Assembly: GCA_016872605.1 (NCBI GenBank)
Contig: VGZI01000047.1
Span: 1 to 35,782, forward strand
DNA length: 35,782 nt
Origin: Planctomycetota bacterium
GTDB taxonomy: Bacteria > Planctomycetota > Planctomycetia > Gemmatales > Gemmataceae
Reading direction: 5' to 3'
Part shown: positions 1-9,028 of the stretch, piece after piece
Layout: the number at the start of each line of letters is the position of its first letter
How positions within the stretch are numbered: the first letter of the stretch is position 1
Notes under the pieces: model-generated
What the model was told of the DNA's origin: nothing
The model's input: the letters and a program-made list of their open reading frames with translations, nothing else
The model's database searches: none
Made by a program: the position numbers and the translations under genes

Positions 1-118
1 GGAAACCGTAGCCTCGGACCCATGCACCTGTACAATCCCCTGAGCGTTTCAAGGGATGTCATCCTTAGTCGCTAACTCGAACCCCGCGGTTTTCCAATTC
101 AGGCTGAACCAGCACACC

Positions 119-1192
119 ATGAAGTACAGGCAGGGCGGAACGCGGCCAGCATTCACACTGATCGAGCTTCTGGTAGTGATCGCGATCATCGCGATCTTAA
201 TCGGACTTCTTCTGCCAGCCGTGCAGAAAGTCCGTGCCGCCGCGGCCACTACGCAGAGCCGAAATAACCTGAAACAGATCGCCTTGGCGGCCCACAACTA
301 CCATGACGCCAAAAAGAACTTGCCTCCCTACTACTACTACGACATTGTCTACGACTACAAGACTCGCAAATACTCCAAGTACGAGTACTTCAGCTGGTGG
401 TGGTCAATCTTGCCCTATGTCGAGCAGGACGCACTATTCAACGCCCCGACGGCGACGACGCCTTACAACTATCAGGCCTTCTACGGCAACGCCATGAAGG
501 GCGATTTATACTCCCAAGGCGGGCAAACGACAGGCGTGGCGGCGTACAACAATCCGAGCGACCCGACTTTGTTCGGCGACGGAGTGATGAAAGCGTCATA
601 CACGTACAGCTATAGCGGCCAGTGGTTCAATCCGCCCTTCTCCGGCTCTTATACGTATGGGCCCTACTCGACCGTCGGATATCAGTTCAACTACGCGCTC
701 GCCGGTTATGACAACAGCTACCTCTACACGAACTATCCTTGGCCACAGTGGAACAACGGCAGCACCACGTATTCGTACCAGTATAAGACCACGATGAACA
801 TGTACGCCAGCATCCCCGACGGCGCCAGCAATACCGTTTATCTTGCGGAGCACTACCACAAGTGCACCCAGTCGTACAACTATAGCTATCTACCCTACTA
901 CACATACACATTCAATGGGGACAGCCTCAACTCGTGGCCAAGCGCTTACATGTGGGTCTATTACTACTCCTACACGTGGAATGGTAAGACCTACACGTAC
1001 TCCTATGCGCCAAGCATTGAAGTACTGCCGACCAGCTGCAATCCATCCAACGTTCAAGCGCCGCGTTCGGGCGGCATTCTCGTCGCATTGGCCGACGCCA
1101 GCGTGCGCATGGTGAGCCCAGACATCGGCCAGGCGAACTGGCAATCGGCACTTATCCCCAACGACGGTAAGTCTGGAAACCTCGGCGATTGA
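119..1192 (+). CDS. DUF1559 prepilin-like protein
   Basis: This is a 357-residue type II pseudopilin-like protein of the DUF1559 family that is greatly expanded in planctomycetes; its exact role in the family is unknown. Residues 11-16 (AFTLIE) are the prepilin peptidase site, with the conserved Glu at +5, followed by a hydrophobic helix ending in LLPAVQKVR. The rest is an extracellular domain very rich in Tyr (many YxY and YYYY runs). The C-terminus carries the degenerate H-X9-DG type ending ([16 protein letters not shown]), with the usual DG changed to DA and the His to Arg. An upstream ATG at 56 is in frame, but the start at 119 gives the normal 11-residue basic leader, so I prefer it. No strong ribosome site is visible before either start. 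A lipoprotein gene follows 13 bases later, the common arrangement for this family. Confidence 0.9.
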   Translation: MKYRQGGTRPAFTLIELLVVIAIIAILIGLLLPAVQKVRAAAATTQSRNNLKQIALAAHNYHDAKKNLPPYYYYDIVYDYKTRKYSKYEYFSWWWSILPYVEQDALFNAPTATTPYNYQAFYGNAMKGDLYSQGGQTTGVAAYNNPSDPTLFGDGVMKASYTYSYSGQWFNPPFSGSYTYGPYSTVGYQFNYALAGYDNSYLYTNYPWPQWNNGSTTYSYQYKTTMNMYASIPDGASNTVYLAEHYHKCTQSYNYSYLPYYTYTFNGDSLNSWPSAYMWVYYYSYTWNGKTYTYSYAPSIEVLPTSCNPSNVQAPRSGGILVALADASVRMVSPDIGQANWQSALIPNDGKSGNLGD

Positions 1193-1205
1193 TGAGGCCC
1201 GTACG

Positions 1206-1715
1206 ATGAACAAATCACCTAGGGTTTGGCGAGTGCCGTGTTTGGCACTCGCCGCAGTTGTCATGGCGTGGATCGCCGGCTGCTCGCAAAAACCCGTGAC
1301 GGTCTCCACGGCCCTAAAAGGCAAGATCACGCTGGACGATCAAGCGGTCAAGATCGGCATCGTTCGCTTGATCAGCGACGAAAAAACGGCCGAGGGATCC
1401 ATCACGCCCGATGGCACCTACATTGTCTCCAATCCCCCCGTTGGCACATGCAAGATTATCATCGTGCCTCCTCCGGGTCTGGGTATGGACTCCCCTTTCG
1501 GCAAGGAAGGCCCGCCAGCACCCCCGGCGCCCAAAGGGGCACCGGACTTGCCCAAGAAGGGCCCCGCGTTCGAGATCCCCGCAGAGATGCAGGAGTTCTT
1601 GCAAACGCTTGAGAAAATGCCCGCCAAATATGGACACCCGGACCAGTCGGGTTTGTCGACCACGATCAAGGAAGGCGAGGTCAACGAGTACCACATCAAG
1701 ATGACGACGAAATGA
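1206..1715 (+). CDS. Lipoprotein, carboxypeptidase regulatory-like fold
   Basis: The product is a 169-residue putative outer-surface or periplasmic lipoprotein. It has a basic N-terminus, a hydrophobic segment, and a lipobox-like WIAGC with the lipidated Cys at residue 26. The body begins with a GKITLDDQAVKIGIVRL strand pattern and SITPDGTYIVSNPPVGTCKI, typical of the transthyretin-like carboxypeptidase regulatory domain found in many small planctomycete lipoproteins. A Pro-rich stretch (PPAPPAPKGAPDLPKKGPA) follows. A GAGG ribosome site lies 8 bases before the ATG. It starts 13 bases after the DUF1559 gene and is probably co-transcribed with it. It ends in front of a perfect 18-bp inverted repeat that probably terminates the unit. 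No enzymatic function is suggested; a structural or binding role is an inference. Confidence 0.8.
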   Translation: MNKSPRVWRVPCLALAAVVMAWIAGCSQKPVTVSTALKGKITLDDQAVKIGIVRLISDEKTAEGSITPDGTYIVSNPPVGTCKIIIVPPPGLGMDSPFGKEGPPAPPAPKGAPDLPKKGPAFEIPAEMQEFLQTLEKMPAKYGHPDQSGLSTTIKEGEVNEYHIKMTTK

Positions 1716-1758
1716 TCCCCGGCAATCTCTCAAATTCCTCAAACATGCATGATTGCAT

Positions 1759-1815
1759 GCGCTCGGCGGTTTCGCGCGCGGTCTGAATGTGCCCCGTCGC
1801 GAAACCGCCGAGCGC
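1759..1815. terminator. 18-bp perfect inverted repeat, bidirectional terminator candidate
   Basis: The arms GCGCTCGGCGGTTTCGCG (1759-1776) and its exact complement (1798-1815) enclose a 21-base loop. The repeat lies between the convergent ends of the lipoprotein gene (stop at 1715) and the kinase gene (stop at 1845), so it could stop transcription from both sides. There is no U-tract. Confidence 0.6.
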
Positions 1816-1844
1816 GCGCTTCTACGCATCAGCTGACATGCATT

Positions 1845-3923
1845 CTAGGCGGGCGCCGAGCGCGAGCGCGTGAACGCGGACACCATGATGGCGACGCCCA
1901 AGATGATGCCCAGGGTGTACGCCAGCGGATCGCGCGACATTCCTTCCGTAGGCTGCCGTAGGATTGCCTCGCTCACGATTATCGCGACGAACGCGGGGAC
2001 GACCAGCAGCATGCGATACAAGAATCCGCTGACGCGCGTGCCGGCCATCATGCCGGCGCCGAGCAGGTATCCGAATGCGAACTGCGACAAGAACGCGGCC
2101 GGACGCGCCGGCGGCATGATCGCCCAGAAGATGCCCATGCATATCGCTTCGATCACGCCGGTGATCAGTATCCAGTTCCAGTTCAGCGTGGCCAGGCTCA
2201 ATGTGGGCGGCACGTATTTGTCCGGATGTTGCGCACGCAGGGTTTCCGCCAAGCGCACGACGTATTCTTGCGCCTCGGCCAAGCTCGCCTCGGGAAACGC
2301 CTCGCGGTAGATCGTGATTGCCGCCGCCAGGTCGTAGTCCTCCAGCGCCTTGCTCATGGCTTGGAGTTGCTCCGGCGTCACCTGCCGTGAAGGCCGACCG
2401 TACTGCACCAGCCAATAGTCGCGCACCACCAGACCGAACGCGGCCAGGCCGAAGTACGTCGACCCGTAGATCGGCAGCATGTGGCCGAGGAGCGACTCGC
2501 CTTCCCAGACAAACGCTTGAATCAGCTTGATCAGAAGCAAGGTTCCAGTGCCGAGGCACGCCAGTCCGGTGCAGATCGCCAGCGTTCGCATGGGATCGCC
2601 GATCGGCTCCATCGGCCGTAGGTGCTTGGACGGATCGAACGTTTCCGTAAAGGAAAGCCCGCGGGCCTTGGCTGACACCGCCAGAAGGGCATAGATGCCT
2701 GCAATCATGCAAAAGTAGTTGATGGCGCTCCAGAGGCCGAGTTGGTCATGCCGGACGCCGGCCACGCGAATCAGCGTCGGATCGACCTGCTGGGCGCGCA
2801 GGAAGGCATTTTCTTCGAACAGGTAATAGAGGCCGAAGCCCAGACCGACGATGACGAACGCCGCCAGAGCCGCCAGCGTTCCGGGGTGTTGCTGAATCCA
2901 GCTCACGGTCTTGCGAACGGCGCTGGCCGGCTTCGCTTCGATCGGTTCCCCGTTCAGGAAACGATCGAGTTCCTCGGCCAACGCGCGTGCCGTCGGCGCC
3001 TTCTCCAGGCACTTCAGGCAGATCGTCTCGAGATCGGGCGGGACGTTGGGGTTGATTGCCCGCGGTTCAGCCGGCTCGGTTTCCATGACATCGTGCAGCG
3101 TCGCCAGCGCCGTGGCGGCCCGAAACGGCGGTCGCCCAGTCAACAACTCGTACAGCATGGCGCCCAGAGAGTAGACATCGCTGGCCGGGCCGACGTCGGC
3201 GTTGCGCCCCGCCGCCTGTTCGGGAGACATGTAGCTCGGACTGCCCATGATGGTCCCGGTCTGCGTCAGACCGCTGTCCTCCTTCATCAACTTTGCCAGG
3301 CCGAAATCGGTGATCCTCGGCTGATCCGATTCGTCGATGAGCACGTTCGACGGCTTCAGGTCGCGATGTAGGGTGCCACGCTGATGGGCGAAGTGAATGG
3401 CCTCGGCAATAATCTTGACATAGCGTGCGGCCCGGTCCGGCGACAACGGGCCGTCTTTGACGAGTGACGCCAAATCGCGGCCGGCGACGTAGTCCATCGT
3501 GAAGTAGTGCTGCCCATTGTGCTCGCCGACCTCATGAATCGCCACGATGTTGGGATGCTGCAGATTGGCAGCCGCCTCGGCCTCGCGCAAGAATCGCTCG
3601 ACTTCCTCCGCACTTGCGAGCGCTCCGGTCCGAATCATCTTCAAGGCAACATTGCGATTCAGGCTCGTCTGCCGTGCTTTCCAGACAACCCCCATGCCGC
3701 CGCGAGCTATCTCTTCGATCAGCTCATAGTCGCCGAAATACTGCACGCGGGTTCCTGGCGTCGCCAGCATCGTCAGTTCGCCCGCATTCACATCGGCGGC
3801 CGTGGCGGCACCGCCCGTTTGACTGGGCAGCGCCGCTTTGATCAAACACTCCGGACATTGGCCCTGCGGACCATCCCCAGGCAGCACCTTGCCACATTGC
3901 GGACATTTGCGTTCAGCACTCAT
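1845..3923 (-). CDS. Zinc-ribbon Ser/Thr protein kinase with membrane C-terminus
   Basis: This 692-residue Hanks-type kinase has an N-terminal zinc ribbon (CPQC at 7-10, CPEC at 23-26) and a kinase domain from about residue 66. The domain shows the glycine loop ARGGMG, the VALK lysine at 95, HRDLKPSN with catalytic Asp187, DFG at 205-207 and SPSYMSPEQ. The second half has several membrane segments (the first near 350-370), so the kinase is anchored with its catalytic domain in the cytoplasm. Subdomain XI reads CLEKAPTARALAEEL. Relatives usually have about five more residues here, including the DPxxRY arginine, so this copy appears to carry a short in-frame deletion. An AAAGG ribosome site precedes the ATG. 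It lies 133 bases downstream of an ECF sigma factor gene, the planctomycete pairing in which kinase and sigma factor probably act in one signalling path. Confidence 0.92.
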   Translation of the reverse strand: MSAERKCPQCGKVLPGDGPQGQCPECLIKAALPSQTGGAATAADVNAGELTMLATPGTRVQYFGDYELIEEIARGGMGVVWKARQTSLNRNVALKMIRTGALASAEEVERFLREAEAAANLQHPNIVAIHEVGEHNGQHYFTMDYVAGRDLASLVKDGPLSPDRAARYVKIIAEAIHFAHQRGTLHRDLKPSNVLIDESDQPRITDFGLAKLMKEDSGLTQTGTIMGSPSYMSPEQAAGRNADVGPASDVYSLGAMLYELLTGRPPFRAATALATLHDVMETEPAEPRAINPNVPPDLETICLKCLEKAPTARALAEELDRFLNGEPIEAKPASAVRKTVSWIQQHPGTLAALAAFVIVGLGFGLYYLFEENAFLRAQQVDPTLIRVAGVRHDQLGLWSAINYFCMIAGIYALLAVSAKARGLSFTETFDPSKHLRPMEPIGDPMRTLAICTGLACLGTGTLLLIKLIQAFVWEGESLLGHMLPIYGSTYFGLAAFGLVVRDYWLVQYGRPSRQVTPEQLQAMSKALEDYDLAAAITIYREAFPEASLAEAQEYVVRLAETLRAQHPDKYVPPTLSLATLNWNWILITGVIEAICMGIFWAIMPPARPAAFLSQFAFGYLLGAGMMAGTRVSGFLYRMLLVVPAFVAIIVSEAILRQPTEGMSRDPLAYTLGIILGVAIMVSAFTRSRSAPA

Positions 3924-4016
3924 GGTTTTTGCCTTTCATAAAGGTTGTTGTATCCGCCTTTACCAAAAGCACATGACGTGAAAGGTTACATGATGTGTCG
4001 CGTTTTTCACTTCGCT

Positions 4017-4035
4017 TGGCGCCCGCGCGGCGCCA
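4017..4035. repeat. Short palindrome between sigma factor and kinase genes
   Basis: TGGCGCC and GGCGCCA flank the five bases CGCGC in the gap between the sigma factor stop (4057) and the kinase start (3923). It could be an attenuator or an intergenic repeat; no U-tract follows. Confidence 0.35.
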
Positions 4036-4056
4036 GGTCGAACCGACCAAAAGGCA

Positions 4057-4776
4057 TCACGCACTCAGCGCCGCCAGCAGGTGCCGCAACTCCTCCTCGG
4101 CCTCGTTTTCCCCGACGGTCGATGAAATCTGTTCGACCATCAGCTCGCGATAGCGGCGCTTGAGGCGATGGACGGCGATCTTGATCGCGCCCTCGCTGCG
4201 GCCCAGATGATCCGCGATCTCCGAATACGGGCGAGAATCACCGCCGAGCGTGCCCTGAATCGCGTCGAACAAATCGCCGTTGCCTGCCGCCTGATACTCG
4301 GCGCGCAGCTCGGCCAGCACGCGTTCCAGAAGGGTCAATGCCCATTGCCGCTCGAAATGGCGTTCGGGGGTCATGTCGTGGCTTGGTTCGAGTTGATAGC
4401 GCGATTCGGCGCTCGATGAATCGAGCGAGGCGATCGATCGGCCGCCGCCACGCTTGAGGGCGTTGGTCTTGTCCCACTCGTTGGCCAGGAAGTTCTTGAG
4501 CGATGCGAGAAGAAATGTGCGAAACCTGCCGCCCTCAGGCCCGACGCCGCCCAAGGCATGCTTGTCGAGGACATGCGAGAAAAACGCCTGTGTGAGGTCT
4601 TCCGCGTCGTGTGGCGCATGACCACGGCGGCGAATGAAGGAGTAGAGCGGATACCAGTACGCCTCGCAAAGTTGGCTCAGAGCCGACCTGGCCTCAGTTG
4701 CGTCGTCTTGGCCGGCGCGGAGGACGACTGTCCAAAGCGTCGACGGAAAGCTCTTGATTTGCGACGAGTCGTTCAT
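4057..4776 (-). CDS. ECF-type RNA polymerase sigma factor
   Basis: The product is a 239-residue sigma-70 family protein of the extracytoplasmic-function type. Region 2 is visible as YSFIRRRGHAPHDAEDLTQ followed by FFSHVL, and region 4 as YSEIADHLGRSEGAIKIAVH followed by RLKRRYREL, a clear helix-turn-helix. The start FPSTLWTVVLRAGQ and the long linker between regions 2 and 4 match the large planctomycete ECF group whose genes sit beside Ser/Thr kinases. In that family the kinase is thought to replace the usual anti-sigma factor as controller; that is an inference here. The gene starts 82 bases after the FtsK-like gene and is followed 133 bases on by the kinase. Only a weak GGCGGT ribosome site precedes the ATG. 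Confidence 0.92.
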   Translation of the reverse strand: MNDSSQIKSFPSTLWTVVLRAGQDDATEARSALSQLCEAYWYPLYSFIRRRGHAPHDAEDLTQAFFSHVLDKHALGGVGPEGGRFRTFLLASLKNFLANEWDKTNALKRGGGRSIASLDSSSAESRYQLEPSHDMTPERHFERQWALTLLERVLAELRAEYQAAGNGDLFDAIQGTLGGDSRPYSEIADHLGRSEGAIKIAVHRLKRRYRELMVEQISSTVGENEAEEELRHLLAALSA

Positions 4777-4812
4777 GGCAAACGATTACCGCCAGGCCCG
4801 AGGTTGCCGTTC

Positions 4813-4854
4813 TTCGTTCAGCGTTCGCAAGACGCCATGCGAATGCTAAACGAA
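4813..4854. repeat. Dispersed palindromic repeat, family A copy 1
   Basis: Arms 4813-4828 (TTCGTTCAGCGTTCGC) and 4839-4854 (GCGAATGCTAAACGAA) pair over 16 positions with two wobble-compatible changes, around the loop AAGACGCCAT. The same arms and loop recur at 25698-25745 (inverted) and 32419-32448. It sits just after the FtsK-like gene stop and may terminate that operon. Confidence 0.7.
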
Positions 4855-4858
4855 GCCA

Positions 4859-7800
4859 CTAAACCGACCGCGCTCGCCGAGCTTGCATTGACTCGATCCA
4901 CGCAAGCTCCGGCAAGGCGTACGGGCGGAACTTCTCGATCTTGCCGAGATCCTCGGTGCAAAAGAGCGCTCGTTGCGGGCCGAGTTTGGCGGCGGCCGGG
5001 TTGTCCATCAATGTGCTCGAGTCAGCCGCGCTCATCTGCATCAAGACGCGCTGATCGAACTCGCGCATCGTTTGCCGATCGATGCAGCGCTGCAAGTTCA
5101 CGAGCGTGTCGCTCCATAGCAGGGTGAAGGTGCCGACCGGCGGGCCGTCCTTGATGATCTGCGTGAACAGTCGATAGGGCGTCTTCTCGTCACCCTTTTT
5201 GGAAAAGCCGAAATCGTCGTCAGGCCGGCGCAGATCGCGCAGCCGCTGGATGCCGTAAAGCATCAAGAACTGTGGCTGCCCGCTGCCGTCGCTGCGGCGA
5301 TCGATTTCGTCGGCCAACTGGCCAAGCACGGTCCCCAGGTCGCGTGGCAACCATAGGCGAATCGGCAGAATCTCCGCCAGTTGCCGTATTATCTCCTCGC
5401 TGCGCGCATCGAGCGCCTGGCCGATGACCAGATTAATCGGCTGTGAGCCATTGGCCTGGACCATGGCGCTCAGGCTGACCAGGGCCGACATGGTCATGGC
5501 GACAGCGAGATCCTCCTGCTGGCCGAGCAGGAGCAGATTGGCCCCGCTCTGCTTACGAAAGACGGCAGCGGTTGGATCCTTGATGGCGACCGCGTCGCCG
5601 AGCCAGGCGTGCCAGGCGGCTGTCGGCTTCTCGGCATCGTACCACACCTTTCGCAGCAGATGGTTCGTGGTCATGTCGGCTGGCGCTGAGCCTTCGAAAA
5701 CGATCGGCGTCAAGAAGTCCTCGCGTTGCCGGCTCAGATCGCGCACCTGTTTCAGGACATCATCGCGCTTGGTGTCATTGAGCCAAACGACCTGGAATAG
5801 ATGGTTGCCTTCCAGCAGCCCGTGCATCGGATTGTAAATGCCCTCGCCAGGACGCGACAGAAGTTGCGCCTCGGTATTGTCCCGGCTCAAGATGAGATGG
5901 GCGTCAGCCTCGCTGCACTGCAGCGCGATGCGCACCGCCATCTGGTCGATCGTGCTCCGCGCCAGGCTGTACGCGCCGCCGATCGTTTGCGAGCCGAGCA
6001 GCACGTGCATGCCGAACGCCCGGCCCTGGCGCACGAGCCGATCAAGTAGCAAAGACGCTTCTTGCGCCAGCTTGTCATCTTCGATGAAAAATTCCTGAAA
6101 TTCGTCGACGATCAACACCACGCGCGGCATCGCCAGTGAATCAGGATGGGCAGCGGCGTAAGACCGATAGCCGGCTAAGTCGTTAACGCCAGCGCTTCGA
6201 AACAGTTCGCCGCGTTTCGTCAATTCCGCGTCGAGGCGCTGCAGCACGCTCAGGCCGAATTCGCGCTCGCTCTCGACTGCGATGACGCGCGCGTGAGGCA
6301 ACGCCAGTGACGCATAGGCCTTGAACTCGACCCCCTTCTTGAAGTCGACCAGGTACAACTCGACTTCACTGGGACTGTAGAACATGGCGAGCTGTGAAAT
6401 CAGCACGTGCAAAAGCGTCGACTTCCCTGATCCCGTTTTGCCCGCGATCAATACGTGTTGCGAAGTACCCTGCCCCAACTCGAGAAACTGCTTGCCTTGA
6501 GCGCCAAATCTGCCGATCGGCACGCGGATGCCGTGGGCCGTGTTGCTCGTCCACCAGGTTTCGCGTGACGGCATGATCCACTCGAACGGGACCTCGACCT
6601 TGCTGGCGCGGACCGATTCTTCGCCGACCTGGCGCAACAGCGAAGTACAGCGGTCCGGCGGCGGGGACTTTTCGAGCGCCAACGGGAACATGCCGAAGTC
6701 GTCGTCCTCCCAGGCAAATCGGCCCGAGCGCGTGTCCCCGCCTTTTTCCCAGTTAAGTAGCGTGCACACATTCTCCAGGTCGGCGATATTGAATCCGTGA
6801 GGCATCGCCAATTTCGTGTCGACCATGACGAACGTGTAGATGCCGCATCGCGCCCCGGAACTCGCCAGGCTCACCAGCCGACGCGCTGTTTCGTCGTTGA
6901 AGTTAACCGGAAAATGCGCCACGATCAGGAAGTGGAAAGGCTCGGCGACCTCTCCGGCCTGGGCGTTGTATTCCGCCAGCGTCTCGAACTGATTGCGGAG
7001 ATACTTCTGCAGCACGTTCTCCATGTGGGCGGTGAGGTGGCTGAGGCGTTCGTCGATCTGCGACGCTTCCGTCCAGATGCGATAGTCGACAAGTTTCTCA
7101 TCGTGATCCGCCAAATGCATGAACCCCGAGAAGTTCTCGCCGCGGCCGATCGGATCGATGATTGTGCAGCGCACCTTGCCGGGCGGCAAGGCCGTCCAAA
7201 CCCGCAGGAGGATCGCCTCCATCGTCGAGATGGCAGACGGCTTGCCGTCGTCAAAAGCGCGAAAGAGCAACGACGCACGCTGAGGGAAACTGAGGAGCGC
7301 GGGAACTGACAGCTTTGCCAGATCGGGGCGAGGCATCTGGACATCTGCCGGCACGCCGTCGGGGAACATCTCGAGCGCCCATTGCATAGCGCCCAACGGC
7401 AAACCAGAGGGGAGCGTCGTCGGCAACGTCAGAGGCCGAGCCAGCGGTGGGAACCATCGCTCCGCTTCTTTGGCAACACCACGACACGTTTGCATGAATC
7501 GATCGCACGCCGCCTTCCAGTCGCGCAGCAAAGAGGTCCAGTGCTCCGTGCGCCATCGGTGGTTTTCCTCGCGTGTTTGCTTGTAGATCGCCTCCATGCG
7601 GTCCAGTTCCGCTTCGTGGAGATTTCTGGCTTCTAGCTGATCGCGCGCCAACGCTTCGTCGACCTCGGCCAGTTCTCTTTGATGCTGCGTGTCCAGCTCC
7701 GCAAACCGCTTCTTGAATGTCTTTTCATGGCTGCGGGCAATGCGATCGCGCTCGGCGCGCAGGTCGCTGAGCTTGGCGCGAGCGGTTTCCACAATTGCAC

Positions 7801-8731
7801 GCATCAACTCGCGGTAGCGTTTCAAGCTTTGGCGTTTCTTGGTGAGGTAAGTCTTCTTCGCCTGCCGCAAGCAGATGGGGCGGAGCATGCGTGCCAAATG
7901 TGCATCATGCCGAAGCGTAAGCCACAGGGCGATGATCTGATCGTTGACCTTGCGTCGCAGGTGCGTGATGTAAGCATAGCCGATCGGGACCACCAGCGAT
8001 GCGCTGGCGAGCCAATAGTACCAGAAGTCGAAAAGCCAAGGGTAGCCCGGCGCCGACAGGATAATCCAGACAATGAACAGGAGAAACCACGGCAGGCGCC
8101 CATTCAGAAAACTCGGAGCGCGCAGCGTTTGCAGCGCAGCGAGGTCGGCGGCGACACGGTCGGCGCATTGCTGCATGCGCGCCCACGGATCGTCGTCGCC
8201 CACCTGGATTTCCGCCGGGTCGAGCGGCTGAATGTCGTCGATAAAATCGAGCGGCTCGATGAGCTTGCGAGCCTCGCGCCAGTCGCTGATGATCTTGCGG
8301 ACGAGGTCCTTGCAAGCGATGACTTTCTCCATCATCTGATCTTTGGCGGCGCGTTTGTCCGACTCGTAGATCGTGCCCGTCGTCCAGCGCGAATCGCGGA
8401 ACTCGGCCTCCATCTTTTCCTTTTCGGCACGATAGTCCTCGCGGTTTTTGTCCTTGCCGCGATCATATTCCCGCTGCAGCTGTTCCCGTTCGCGTTCGTG
8501 GCGTTCGCGCAGCTCGAGACGGGACCGCTCGGCGCGATCAAGTGCGTCCGCATGTGCGGCGGCGTACTCCTGCTCGACGCGTTCCTTGTCGCCGGCGTGC
8601 CGTTTTTCGGCCGCCTGCTGCCGAGTTTGGGATTCATCCGCAAACTCGCGCTCACGGGCAGCGCGCACGCTGATCGCCGTGCGAAAGGCACGAATCGCTT
8701 GCCGCTGTTGATCTGCCCACGGTTCGATCAT
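4859..8731 (-). CDS. Membrane-anchored FtsK/SpoIIIE (EssC/EccC-like) ATPase
   Basis: This 1290-residue protein resembles the motor ATPase of type VII secretion systems. In order it has a charged coiled coil (about 20-150), two membrane segments (about 210-255), a second coiled coil (about 270-420), and three FtsK-like modules. The first module (about 460-700) lacks a recognisable P-loop. The second has Walker A GKTGSGKST (about 763-771) and Walker B VVLIVDEFQEFF (about 873). The third, near 1065, has GQQEDLAV where a P-loop would be and no acidic Walker B, so it looks inactive. No FHA domain is present, unlike firmicute EssC. I chose ATG at 8731, which has GAGGA eight bases upstream; a TTG at 8794 is in frame but poorly supported. 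Three small genes upstream on the same strand encode WXG100-like and helical proteins, so a secretion role is likely but unproven. A chromosome-translocase role is less likely, since no gamma domain is visible. Confidence 0.85.
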   Translation of the reverse strand: MIEPWADQQRQAIRAFRTAISVRAAREREFADESQTRQQAAEKRHAGDKERVEQEYAAAHADALDRAERSRLELRERHEREREQLQREYDRGKDKNREDYRAEKEKMEAEFRDSRWTTGTIYESDKRAAKDQMMEKVIACKDLVRKIISDWREARKLIEPLDFIDDIQPLDPAEIQVGDDDPWARMQQCADRVAADLAALQTLRAPSFLNGRLPWFLLFIVWIILSAPGYPWLFDFWYYWLASASLVVPIGYAYITHLRRKVNDQIIALWLTLRHDAHLARMLRPICLRQAKKTYLTKKRQSLKRYRELMRAIVETARAKLSDLRAERDRIARSHEKTFKKRFAELDTQHQRELAEVDEALARDQLEARNLHEAELDRMEAIYKQTREENHRWRTEHWTSLLRDWKAACDRFMQTCRGVAKEAERWFPPLARPLTLPTTLPSGLPLGAMQWALEMFPDGVPADVQMPRPDLAKLSVPALLSFPQRASLLFRAFDDGKPSAISTMEAILLRVWTALPPGKVRCTIIDPIGRGENFSGFMHLADHDEKLVDYRIWTEASQIDERLSHLTAHMENVLQKYLRNQFETLAEYNAQAGEVAEPFHFLIVAHFPVNFNDETARRLVSLASSGARCGIYTFVMVDTKLAMPHGFNIADLENVCTLLNWEKGGDTRSGRFAWEDDDFGMFPLALEKSPPPDRCTSLLRQVGEESVRASKVEVPFEWIMPSRETWWTSNTAHGIRVPIGRFGAQGKQFLELGQGTSQHVLIAGKTGSGKSTLLHVLISQLAMFYSPSEVELYLVDFKKGVEFKAYASLALPHARVIAVESEREFGLSVLQRLDAELTKRGELFRSAGVNDLAGYRSYAAAHPDSLAMPRVVLIVDEFQEFFIEDDKLAQEASLLLDRLVRQGRAFGMHVLLGSQTIGGAYSLARSTIDQMAVRIALQCSEADAHLILSRDNTEAQLLSRPGEGIYNPMHGLLEGNHLFQVVWLNDTKRDDVLKQVRDLSRQREDFLTPIVFEGSAPADMTTNHLLRKVWYDAEKPTAAWHAWLGDAVAIKDPTAAVFRKQSGANLLLLGQQEDLAVAMTMSALVSLSAMVQANGSQPINLVIGQALDARSEEIIRQLAEILPIRLWLPRDLGTVLGQLADEIDRRSDGSGQPQFLMLYGIQRLRDLRRPDDDFGFSKKGDEKTPYRLFTQIIKDGPPVGTFTLLWSDTLVNLQRCIDRQTMREFDQRVLMQMSAADSSTLMDNPAAAKLGPQRALFCTEDLGKIEKFRPYALPELAWIESMQARRARSV

Positions 8732-8815
8732 GGATTTCCTCAAAAGCCTGGATTCGTCGCTCGCATTGCCAAGGGCGACCGCCGCGATCACCAAAGGCGA
8801 GCGGCCATACGCCGT

Positions 8816-9028
8816 TCACTCACAGTCGTTCTTCATCTGGGCCAACTTCTGGTCGAGCCGATCGATCGCGGTCAACATCGCGCCGATACGTATCGACAGG
8901 GGCTCCCAGAAGTCATTGGCAAACTCCTTGCGAATCACGTCGCGCCAGACGTTCTCGGTCGCTTCCCATTCCTGCTTCAACGCCTTGTGCGCGTTGGCGA
9001 TCTGATACCGGCCAGCCGCCAGGCTCAT
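8816..9028 (-). CDS. 70-aa helical protein with WRD motif (WXG100-like)
   Basis: This small, all-helical protein has Trp28-Arg-Asp30 followed by EF and DF at the spacing WRDxxxxxFxxxF. The 90-aa protein encoded first in the cluster has the same WRD and phenylalanine spacing, so the two may be a pair like EsxA/EsxB. Its start codon overlaps the stop of the 164-aa gene by four bases (ATGA), which implies translational coupling. The FtsK-like gene begins 84 bases further on. No signal peptide or membrane segment is visible. At 70 residues it is shorter than the usual 90-100 of WXG100 proteins, and the assignment rests on the motif and context only. Confidence 0.7.
   Translation of the reverse strand: MSLAAGRYQIANAHKALKQEWEATENVWRDVIRKEFANDFWEPLSIRIGAMLTAIDRLDQKLAQMKNDCE

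Noticed and set aside
1..118. Possible gene end or promoter before the DUF1559 gene
   Set aside because: Only about 118 bases are available; there is no recognisable coding end, hairpin or promoter, so no call is made.
1822..2712. 296-codon minus-strand frame overlapping the kinase gene
   Set aside because: It is an out-of-frame shadow of the kinase membrane region with arginine- and alanine-rich composition and no motifs.
8732..8794. TTG start at 8794 for the FtsK-like gene
   Set aside because: The ATG at 8731 has a clear GAGGA ribosome site; the extension has none.
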